Assembly: GCA_963715825.1 (NCBI GenBank)
Contig: CAVQSI010000027.1
Span: 1 to 64,000, forward strand
Origin: Sva-07 sp963715825
Lineage (GTDB): Bacteria > Actinomycetota > Acidimicrobiia > Acidimicrobiales > Ilumatobacteraceae
DNA: 64,000 nucleotides
Direction of reading: 5' to 3'
Shown in pieces: positions 8,835 through 19,338 of the stretch; the stretch's first letter is position 1, and the number at the start of each line of letters is the position of its first letter. Both the position numbers and the translations under genes were made by a program. A model generated the notes under the pieces. It did no database searches, had not been told where the DNA came from, and saw only the letters and a program-made list of their open reading frames with translations.

Positions 8835-10540
8835 ATGACGGATTCGCTCACGCTCGCAACCGGCCACGTCGTTGGGGGAGGTCTCGACACCGACACGCTG
8901 GTGATGATGCTCGACGCACTCGACGAGTTCGTCGGCCACTCGCTGCCGCCGAAACTCCAGCTCGAGCTCGACCACGAGGACCGCTGTCCGGAGGACATCG
9001 TCCGTGCGATGAGCGATCCGGAGCAGCTGGGGGTCCAGCTGATCTTCGTGCCCGAGACCTACGGCGGCATGGATGGTGGCGCATTCGACTCGTACCGCGT
9101 GTGCGAGGTGATGGCCCGCCACGACATCGGCCTCGCCACCGCGGTGTTCGCCACGTTCCTCGGCAGCGACCCGATCCTGGTCGGCGCCACCGAGGAACAG
9201 AAGCAGCGCTGGCTCGGGGGCATCGCCGAGCAGGGCCTGGTGTTCGCCTACGGGGCGACCGAACCCGACGCGGGCAGCGACCTCGGCTCGATGAAGACCA
9301 CTGCGGTACGGATCGAGGAGGACGGTGTCATCACCGGCTACCGCATCAACGGTCGCAAGCAGTGGATCTCCAACGGCTCGATCGCCGACATGATCACCGT
9401 GCTCGCCCGCACACCCGACGGGCCGTCGTGGTTCGTGGTGCCGAAGGACACCCCCGGGTTCACCGCCGCACATCCCGGAGGACAAGCACGGCATCCGGCT
9501 GTCGAACACTGCGGCGCTGTTCCTCGACGATGTCGAGGTTCCCGCCGACCATCTGATCGGCGGCGTCGAAGGCCACGGTCTCGTGCAGGCGCAGCAGGTG
9601 TTCGGCTACACGCGACTGATGGTGGCTGCGTTCGGCCTGGGCGGCGGCTGGGAAGCGCTCGACCGGGCGATCGCCTACTCGCTCGAACGTGAGCAGGGCG
9701 GCGCACCGCTCGCCGAGAAGCAGGGCTTCACCCACAAGCTGATCGTGCCGCACGCCGTCCGGCTCGAAGCGGCGCGCAGCTACATCGAGGACGTCGCCGA
9801 CAAGATCGACCGCGGCCTCGGCCAGGACGGCGCGATGAACACCGAGGGCGCGATCGCCAAGCTGATGGCGACCGAGGCCGGCAACGCCGCGGCCGACGCG
9901 GCCATCCAGGCGCACGGGGGCTACGGCTACACCCGCGAGTACGTCGTCGAGAAGATCAAACGCGACGTCCGCATCACGACGATCTACGAGGGCACCTCGG
10001 AGATCATGGAGATGACCATCGCCCGCGACCGATGGCAGCACCACCTCAAGACCCGCGGTGAGTACTACAACGACCGGGCCGCATCGCTCGAGTCGTTGCA
10101 CCGAACGCACCCGACCGTCGGCGCCGACCACGCCGCGCTCGCCGCCCGGGCGCTTGCCGCCGTGCTCGAGTCGTGCCGGGTCGCCCGCCTGACGCGCAAC
10201 CAGCACGTCCTGTTCCGCCTCGGCGAGCTGATCACCCACGCCGAGTGCGCCGAGGCGCTCGCCCGGCGAGCCGCCGCCGCGCTCGACGGCGCCCGACACG
10301 ACAAGAGCGTCGATCGTTTCGACGGCGACGCGCTCGCCACGATGAGCCGGGTCTTCGGCCGCGAGGCCGCGCAGAAGGTCGGCCAGGAAGGCGTGCGCTG
10401 GGTGGCTGGTTCGGTCGACAGTGCCGAGGTGTCGGCGCTGCTCGCCACGATCCCGCACGATGCGATCCGCACCGCCCAGGCCGGGCCTGCTCGCCGACAT
10501 GGACCGCGTCGCCGACGTGCTCTACGGCCGCTCCGCGTGA
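8835..10540 (+). CDS. Acyl-CoA dehydrogenase (long, C-terminally extended type), two frameshifts
   Basis: An FAD-dependent acyl-CoA dehydrogenase of about 568 residues, longer than the usual ~380-400. FAD-binding and substrate motifs are clear: FAYGATEPDAGSDLGSMKT and YRINGRKQWISNG, then AIQAHGGYGYTREYVVEKIK and the flavin-binding end TTIYEGTSEIMEMTIARD. About 170 residues of helical extension follow. The frame changes near 9468 (FTA then HIPEDKHGIRLSNT) and near 10482 (AQAG then LLADMDRVADVLYGRSA); I end the gene at the TGA reached in the last frame. It lies 71 bases upstream of the megasynthase on the same strand, so it may introduce or process a double bond in the same lipid pathway. That link is inference. 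Confidence 0.85.
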
Positions 10541-10611
10541 TCTCCGCGTGATGGCCCGCTTCGCCCTCGCCTGTTCGTTCACCCACCCGCCCGCTCCAGG
10601 AGCACCCGACG

Positions 10612-13600
10612 ATGTCTGAATCCGCCACTCAACCTGCCCAGCGTCCAACGCGCCGATCGCCGTGGTCGGCGTCGGCGCGATCATGCCCGACGCCCCCGAC
10701 GCCGACGCGTTCTGGGCCAACATCACCGGCGGGCGCTACTCGATCTCCGACGTGCCGCCCGAACGCTGGGACCCGGCGCTGTACTACTCGCCGGACCACG
10801 CCGAGCCGGACAAGACGTACTCGACGATCGGCGGCTGGGTGCGCGAGTTCCCGTGGGAACCGGTCCGCTGGAAGCTGCCGATCCCGCCGAAGGTCGCCGA
10901 CCAGATGGACGACGGCCAGCGCTGGGCGATCAGCGCAGCGCACTCGGCGCTCGTCGACGCGGGATGGCCCGACTGGAACGTCGACTCCGACAACGTGGCG
11001 GTGATCCTCGGCAACGCCATCGGCGGCGAGAAGCACTACGAGACGAACATGCGCATCGAGCTGCCCGAGGTGCTGCGCGATCTCCAGGACTCCGAGTCGT
11101 TCGCCGCGCTGCCCACCGAGCAGCGCGAGCAGATCATCGACGAGACCCGCTCGCACTTCCTCGCCCACTACGGCGAGATCAACGAGGACACGATGCCCGG
11201 CGAGTTGGCCAACGTGATCGCCGGACGGATCGCCAACCTGTTCAACTTCCGCGGCCCGAACTTCACCACCGACGCCGCGTGCGCATCGGGACTGGCCGCG
11301 ATGAGCGTCGCCGTCGAAGGGCTCGTCGACCATCGCTTCGACGCCGCCGTCACCGGCGGCATCGACCACAACATGGGCGTGTCGGCATTCGTGAAGTTCT
11401 GCAAGATCGGGGCGCTGTCGGCCACCGGCACCCGACCGTTCGACGCCGGTGCCGACGGCTTCGTCATGGGCGAGGGCGCCGCGCTGTTCGTGCTCAAGCG
11501 CCTCGAGGACGCCGAGCGCGACGGCGACCGCGATCTACGCCGTGATCCTCGGCATCGCCGGCTCGAGCGACGGCAAGGGCAAGGGCATCACCGCGCCGAA
11601 CCCGATCGGCCAGCGGCTCGCCGTCGAGCGGGCCTGGCGCATCGCCGGTGAGGACCCCGCGACGGTCGTGCGGTCGAGGCCCACGGCACGTCGACCCGCG
11701 TCGGCGACGCCACCGAGCTCGCAGAGCCTCACCGAGGTCTTCGGGCAGCGGGCGCCGGGCGTCACCAGATCGCCCTCGGTTCGGTCAAGTCGAACATCGG
11801 CCACCTCAAGGCCGCCGCCGGCGCGGCCGGCCTGTTCAAGATGGTCCGCAGCCTGCACGACAAGGTGCTCACGCCGAGCCTCAACTTCAACGACCCGAAC
11901 CCGAACGTCGACTGGGACACCTCGCCGTTCGCGGTGAACACGCAGCTGCGCGACTGGCCGGCCCCGCCGAGCGGCGTGCGGCGCGGTGGCGTCAGCGCGT
12001 TCGGCTTCGGCGGCACCAACTTCCACGTCGTGCTCGAGGAGCACGTGCCGGGTCGCCACAAGCCGGCGCCGAAGGTGTTCGCCGGCGCCGCGGTCGAGGT
12101 CCGCGACGACCGACGCGGCCGCCACGGCGACTGCCTCCGCGACGGGTCCCGTCGGCTCGACGCCCGACCGACCAAGGCGCCGCTGCGCGGCGCCCTCGTG
12201 CTCGGCGCACGCGACGACGCCGAGCTGCTCGCCCAGGTGCGCCGCGCGCTGGCCGACGCCCAGGCCGGGCGGGCCCGGCCCCGCCGCGCCCCGACCCGAC
12301 CGTCGGCCGCGCCGCCGTGCGCGTCGCCATCGACTTCGCCGACGCCGCCGACCTGGCCACCAAGCTCGACAAGACGGTCACCGCGCTCACCACCGACAAC
12401 CCAGCGGTGTTCCGGATGCTGCGCCAGCAGGGCGTCTTCGTCGGCCGTGGCCCGGCGCCGAAGGTGGCCTTCCTCTACACCGGGCAGGGTTCGCAGTACG
12501 TCAACATGCTGCAGGACCTGCGCGCGCTCGAGCCGATCGTCGCCGACACGTTCGCCGAGGCCGACGCGGTGATGACGCCGCTGCTCGGCCGGCCGCTGTC
12601 GTCGTACATCTTCGTCGACGGCGACGACCCCGACGCGGTCGCCCAACTCGAGCAGCAGCTGCTGCAGACCGAGATCACCCAACCCGCGGTGCTGGCCACC
12701 GACGCGAGCATCAGCCGGCTGCTCGGCGCGTACGGCATGCGACCCGACATGGTGATGGGCCACAGCCTCGGTGAGTACGGCGCGCTGGTCGCCGCCGGCT
12801 CGCTCACCTTCGCGGCCGCGCTCGAGGCGGTCAGCGCCCGCGGCCGCGAGATGGCGAGCCTGTCGGTCGAGGACAACGGCGCGATGGCGGCGGTGTTCGG
12901 GCCGCTCACCGAGATCGAGCGGATCGTCGACGAGACACCCGGCTACGTCGTCATCGCCAACATCAACTCGAACAACCAGGCCGTCATCGGCGGCGCGACC
13001 GACGCGGTGCGCGCGGCGGTCGAGACGTTCGGCGCCGCGGGCATCCAGGCGGTCCGGATCCCGGTGAGCCACGCGTTCCACACCTCGATCGTGGCGCCGG
13101 CGTCGGTGCCGCTGGTCGCGACGCTCGAACGGCTCGACGTGCAGCCGCCGCAGATCCCGCTCGTCGCCAACGTGACCGGCGACTTCTACCCGTCCGACGC
13201 CACGAGCCAGACGATGCTCGACCTGCTCGGCAAGCAGGTCGCGTCGCCGGTGCAGTTCGTCAAGGGCCTGCACACGCTCTACGACGCCGGCGCCCGCGTC
13301 TTCGTCGAGGTCGGCCCGAAGCGGGCGCTGCACGGCTTCGTCGAGGACGTGCTCGGCGAGCACGCCGACGTCCTCGCGCTGTTCACCAACCATCCCAAGC
13401 ACGGCGACGCCGCCTCGTTCAACCAGGCGCTGTGCGGCCTGTGGGCGTCGGGCGTCGGTCTCGACGAGCCGTCAGCACCGGCATCGCCCGTCGCGGCGTC
13501 AGCCGCCGAGGCCGTCGCCGCCCCGGCGACCGTGAGCGGTCACGCCGATGGCGCAGTCCGCACCCGACGATCGCATCGTGCAGCTCGGCCGGCTGTTCGC

Positions 13601-16600
13601 GGGCGTGATCGAGGAGGGGCTGCGCATCTACGGCGTCGACCCGGTCGCATCGGCCGCCGGTCCCGGCGACGCAGATGCTCCCAGGGCGGCGGACGTCTCG
13701 ACACCGAACCGGTCGTGATCACCGGGGCCGCGCTCGGCCTGCCCGGCGTCGAGCAGGTCTTCGACGACGGCAACATCGGCCGCATCCTCGCCGGCGAGCA
13801 GTTCATCCACGCCTGCCCGAGTCGGCACGCGCCGCATGGCCGACATGCACATCACGCGGCTCGTCAAGAGCGAGTCCGGCGGAGCGAGCTTCGAGACGAT
13901 CGACGACCCGGCCGAGGTGATCAAGCTCGCCGGCCGGCACGCACCGCTCGACGTCGTCGAGCAGTTCGCCGTCGACACGGCCCGCGACGAGGCGCTCGAC
14001 ACGTCCACGCGCCTCGCGATCGGCGCCGGGTTCGACGCGCTGCGCGACGCCGGCATCCCGCTCGTCATGCGCTACAAGACGACGACGCTCGGCACGCAGC
14101 TGCCCGACCGCTGGGGGCTGCCCGACGCGCTGCGCGACGACACCGGCGTGATCTTCGCCAGCGCCTTCCCCGGTTTCGACCGCTTCGCCGAGGACGTCGA
14201 GGCCTACGCCGCGGACCGCGCCCGCCGCGAGCAGCTGCTCGCGCTCGAAGGCATCGGTGCCGGATGGACGGCACCGAGCCGGCGGTCGCCGAGGTCGACC
14301 GACTGATCGCCAAGCTCCGCGCCGAGATCGAAGCCCACCCGTACGCGTTCGACCGCCGCTTCCTGTTCCGGGTGCTGTCGATGGGGCACTCGCAGTTCGC
14401 CGAGATCATCGGCGCCCGCGGGCCGAACACGCAGGTGAACGCGGCCTGCGCATCGACCACCCAGGCCATCTCGCTGGCCGAGGACTGGATCCGCGCCGGA
14501 CGCTGCCGCCGGGTCGTCGTGGTGTCGGCCGACGACGCGACCGCGGACTCGCTGATGCCGTGGATCGCCAGCGGATTCCTCGCGAGCGGCGCCGCCGCCA
14601 CCGACGAACACGTCGAGGACGCGGCCACACCGTTCGACCGCCGTCGCCACGGGATGATCGTCGGGATGGGCGCCGCCGCGTTCGTCGTCGAGTCGGCCGA
14701 GGCCGCACGCGAGCGTGGCCTGCAGCCGATCTGCGAGGTGCTCGGGGCGGTCACCGCCAACTCGGCCTTCCACGGCACCCGTCTCGACGTCGACCACATC
14801 GGCGCGATGATGGAGGCCGTGGTGCAGCAGGCCGAGACACACGGCGTGCGTCGAGACGCGATCGCCGCCGACGCGATGTTCGTGTCGCACGAGACGTACA
14901 CGCCGGCGCGCGGTGGCTCGGCCGCCGCTGAGATCAACGCGCTGCGCCGGGTGTTCGGTGCCGACGCCGACCGCATCGTGATCACGAACACCAAGGGCTT
15001 CACCGGCCATGCGATGGGGGCCGGCATCGAGGACGTCGTCGCCGTGAAGGCGCTCGAGACCGGGATCGTGCCGCCGGTGCCGAACTACCGCGAGCCCGAC
15101 CCCGACCTCGGCGACCTCAACTTGTCCACCGGCGGTTCGCACCCGGTGCGGTACGCGCTGCGGCTGGCTGCCGGCTTCGGCTCGCAGGTCGCGATGGCGC
15201 TGCTGCGTTGGACGCCGACGCCCGACGGCCGACGCCGAGCGCCCGACCAGCTCGGCTACGGCTACCGGATCGTCGATCAGGCGGTCTGGCAGCGCTGGCT
15301 CGACTCGCTCGCCGGCCACGATGGTGCTCGCCTCGAGGTCGATCATCGACGGTTGCGCGTCGTCGACATGGGCGCGCCGGCAACGTCGGAACACCACTCC
15401 GCGGTCCCGGTGCCCTACGCCGGTCAACTCGACGGGCAGGCATCGTCGCCGGTCGTCGCGCCACCCGCCGCTGCGCCAGCTGCCGCTGCGCCGGTCCCGC
15501 CCGTCGTGGCACCGGCGGCCGCACCACCCGTGACCGCACCCGTTCCGGCGGTCGCCGCCGCGCCGGCGCCTGCGCCGGCTGTCGATGAGGTGCTGGCGGC
15601 GGTGACGTCGGTGGTGGCGGAGATGACGGGGTATCCGTCGGAGTTGTTGGAGCCGGATCTGGATCTGGAGGCGGATCTGGGTGTGGACACGGTGAAGCAG
15701 GCGGAGGTGTTCGCGGCGGTGCGTGGTCGCTACGACGTGGAGCGTGACGACAACTTGCAGCTGCGCGACTTTCCGACGTTGCGGCACGTGGCGGCGTGGG
15801 TGCGTGATCGGGCGGGTCTCGACCGGCGCCCGCGGGCGCGCCGCCCGCTGCCGGCCGGCACCGGTGGCTGCGGCCCCGGCGCCGGCGCCGGCGGCGGTGG
15901 CGATGAGGTGCTGGCGGCGGTGACGGCGATCGTCGCGGAGCTGACCGGGTATCCGGCGGAGCTGCTGGAGCCGGATCTGGACCTCGAGGCCGATCTCGGC
16001 GTCGACACGGTCAAGCAGGCCGAGGTGTTTGCCGCGGTGCGCGAGCACTACGGCGTGGAGCGCGACGAGAACCTGAAGCTGCGCGACTTCCCGACGCTGC
16101 GCCACGTCGCGGCTGGGTGCGCGAGCGGGCCGGTCTCGCGGCGCCCGCGGGCGCGCCGCCGCTGCAGCGCCGGCACCGGTGGCTGCGGCCCCGGCGCCAG
16201 CGCCGGCGACGGCCTGGCCGACGAGGTGCTGCGAGCGGTGCGTCGATCGTCGCCGAGCTGACCGGCTACCCGGCCGAGCTGCTCGAGCCCGACCTCGACC
16301 TCGAGGCCGATCTCGGCGTCGACACGGTCAAGCAGGCCGAGGTGTTTGCGGCGGTGCGCGAGCACTACGGCGTGGAGCGCGATGCGAACCTGAAGCTGCG
16401 CGACTTCCCGACGCTGCGCCACGTCGCGGCTGGGTGCGCGAGCGGGCCGGTCTCGCGGCGCCCGCCGGCGGCGCGGCCCGCTGCAGCGCCAGCACCGTGG
16501 CTGCGGCCCCGGCGCCGGCCGCCGCCAGCGGCTGGCGACGAGGTGCTCGGCGGTGACGTCGATCGTCGCCGAGCTGACCGGCTACCCGGCGGAGCTGCTC

Positions 16601-19338
16601 GAGCCCGACCTCGACCTCGAGGCCGATCTCGGGGTCGACACCGTCAAGCAGGCCGAGGTCTTTGCCGCGGTGCGCGGGCACTACGGCGTCGAACGCGACG
16701 CGGACCTGAAGCTGCGCGACTTCCCGACGCTGCGTCACGTCGCGGGCTGGGTGCGCGAACGCGTTCAGGCGCGCGGCCCCGGCCGCCGCGCCGGTGGCCG
16801 CCCCGGTGGAACGACGGCGACCGCGACCCCGCGCCCGCGTCGTGCCGGGCGACTGCGCGCGATCGACGCATTGCCGCGGCGCGTGCCGGTGCCGTCCTTG
16901 CGCCCCGGCCCTCGGCAATGCCGGCCCAGCGGCGTGGCTCTCGACGGCGCGCGCGTCGTCGTGATGGCCGACGCCGGCGGCGTCGCCAGGCGCTCGCCAG
17001 GCAGCTCACCGCAGCCGGGGCGACAGCGCTGGCGCTCGATGCGGGCATCGCGACCGATGCCCTGCTCGAGCAGCTGGGCCTGGCAGGCGCAGTCGCCGAT
17101 CCACGGCGTCTACTGGCTGCCGGCGCTCGACGCGGAGGGCGATCAGACGCTGGTGCCCGAGTCCTGGCGTGAAGCGCTGCGCCGCCGTGTGCACGCGCTG
17201 TACGCGACGATGCGCCAGCTCGGCGAGTCCGCCCCGTTCCTCGTCACGGCCACGCGCCTGGGCGGCCAGCACGGCTACGACGCCGCCGGTGCGCACAACC
17301 CGATGGGTGGTGCCGTGGTCGGTTTCGCGAAGTCGTACCACAAGGAGCGGCCGGACGCGTTCGTCAAGGCCGTCGACGTCGCCGCTCGAGCCGAAGCCCG
17401 GCGCCGTCGCGCAGATGCTGATCGACGAGACGCTGGCCGATCCGGGCTGCGTCGAGATCGGCCGCGCGACGAGCAGCGCTTCGGCGTCGCATTCGTCGAG
17501 GTGCCGTTCCCGCGCTCGACGCCGGCGGGCGGCGGCCGCGCGGCGGCACCACGCTCGGCAGCGACTCGGTCGTTCGTCGTCACCGGCGCCGCGGGCAGCA
17601 TCGTCTCGGCGATCATCGCGGACCTGGCGGCGGCTTCCGGGGGCACCTTCCACCTGCTCGACCTGACGCCGGCACCCGACGCTGCCGATGCCGACATCGC
17701 CGCCTTCCGCACCGACCGCGACGGGCTGAAGGCGACGCTCGCCGAGCGGCTGAAGGCGGCCGGCGGCAAGCCGACGCCGGTCGCGATCGAACGTGAACTC
17801 GCGCGCCTCGAGCGCCAGGAGGCGGCGCTCAGCGCGGTGCAGGCGGTGGAGGCGGCCGGCGGCACGGCGATCTACCACGCCGTCGATCTGACCGACGCCC
17901 AGGGCGGTCGGCCGCGGCGATCGACGAGGTGCGCCGGGCGCACGGCCGCATCGACGTGCTGCTGCACGCCGCAGGGCTCGAGATCAGCCGCAACCTGCCC
18001 GACAAGGAGCCGCGCGAGTTCGATCTCGTCTTCGGCGTCAAGGCCGACGGCTGGTTCAACCTGCTGCAGGCCGCGCAGGACCTGCCGATCGGCGCCACCG
18101 TCGTGTTCTCGTCGGTCGCCGGACGGTTCGGCAACCGGTCAGACCGACTACTCGGCCGCCAACGACCTGCTGTGCAAGAACACGAGCCACTTGAGGCGCA
18201 CCCGCCCCGACACGCGGGCCCTGGCGCTGGACTGGACCGCCTGGGGCGGCATCGGCATGGCCACGCGAGGCTCGATCCCGAAGATCATGGAGATGGCCGG
18301 CGTGCAGATGCTGCCGCCGCGAGGCCGGCGTCGCGTGGATCCGCCGCGAGCTGCTGGGCGGCGACTCGGGGCGAGGTCATCGTCGCCGGCGCCCTCGGCC
18401 TGATGGCCGACGAGCCCACGCGGACGGCGGTGTCGACCCGGCCGCACCGTCGACGGCCGCGCCGGACCGATGCTCGGCGACGTGACCCTCAGCGTCCACG
18501 ACGGCGTCGTCGTACGACGACTCTCGACCCGACCGGCAGCCGTTCCTCGACGACCACCGCATCGACGGCACTCCGGTGCTGCCGGGGGTGATGGGCATGG
18601 AGGCTTCGCCGAGGCGGCGCGCGTGCTGCTCCCGACACCGGTGGTCAGCCGTCGAGGACGTCTGTTCGCCGCGCCGCTGAAGTTCTACCGCGACGAGCCG
18701 CGCACGCTGAGCGTGCAGCGTGGTCGTGCGGCCGGCGGTGACGAGTGGCTGGTCGCCGCATGCCGGCTGACCGCCGAGCGCCTGCTTCCCGGCAGGGACC
18801 CGCCACAGCGCACGGTGCACTTCACCGGCACGTGCGCCTCTCGGCGCGCGCGGCGGCGCAGACCCGCCGAGCCCGGCCGCCGAGCGGTCGACGCGACGCT
18901 GCGCGCAGGTGTACCGTTCTACTTCCACGGACCCGCCTACCAGGTGTGTCGCGCGGCGTGGCGCGCCGGCGACGAGGCGGTCACGGCGCTCGCGAATCCG
19001 CTGCCCGCCGAACCACGATCCGGCGGACGCGCGCTCACACGCGCCGCGGCTCGTCGAGCTGTGCTTCCAGACCGCCGGCTGTGGAAGGCGGGCAGCGAGG
19101 GACAGCTCGCGCTGCCGATCGGGCGTCGACCGGCTGCAGCGTGCGTCGGTCGTGCGCCGCCGACGCGACGGCCTGCACGCGGTCGCCCGCGAGGGCGGCG
19201 GCGTTCGACTGCGGGGTGGTCGACGGCGACGGCGCGTGGTCGTCCGGCTCGATGGCTACCACACGACTGCGCTGCCGTTGCCGATCCCCGACGACGTCGC
19301 CGCCGACCTGCGCGCCATGTCGTCGGAGCGTCCCGTGA
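10612..19338 (+). CDS. Iterative type I megasynthase, KS-AT-KS-ACPx4-KR-DH (PUFA-synthase/PKS-like), many frameshifts
   Basis: About 2,900 residues once frames are joined. Domains in order: ketosynthase 1 (10660-12030; Cys in DAACASGLAAM, His in VEAHGTST and SNIGHLKAAAG); acyltransferase (about 12180-13460; GHSLGEYGA, and SHAFHTS, which typifies malonyl-CoA selectivity); ketosynthase 2 (13710-15210; NAACASTTQA, SHETYTPARGG, GHAMGAGIED); four tandem carrier domains (15584-16760); ketoreductase (about 16900-18410; VTGAAGSIVSAI, catalytic Tyr in TDYSAANDLL); double-hotdog dehydratase (about 18470-19320; HRIDGTPVLPGVMG and FHGPAYQV). No enoyl reductase or thioesterase is visible. It starts at ATG after AGGAG. 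I end it at the TGA overlapping the carboxylase GTG, which requires one more frame shift. At least fifteen frame switches can be placed; the conserved protein continues across each. Product unknown; related systems make polyunsaturated fatty acids or polyenes. Confidence 0.85.
15584..16760 (+). repeat. Four tandem acyl-carrier-protein repeats with 318-bp period
   Basis: Inside the megasynthase, the carrier domain beginning DEVLxAVTxIVAELTGYP recurs at 15584, 15902, 16220 and 16537, that is every 318, 318 and 317 bases. Each copy has the core EADLGVDTVKQAEVFAAVR followed by LRDFPTLRHVAAWVR and an Ala/Pro-rich linker. The position normally held by the phosphopantetheine serine (DS) is threonine (DT) in all four. 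The codon is ACG in three and ACC in one, so this is not a base-calling artefact. Copies 2 to 4 are nearly identical at DNA level, so the copy number could be miscounted in assembly. Confidence 0.85.

Noticed and set aside
14204..16105. A 633-codon open frame on the minus strand opposite the megasynthase, and similar long antisense frames (for example 53242-55554, 34364-35884, 31133-32842)
   Set aside because: They lie exactly antisense to well-recognised genes, have Arg/Asp/Gly-biased shadow composition typical of high-GC DNA, and show no domain.
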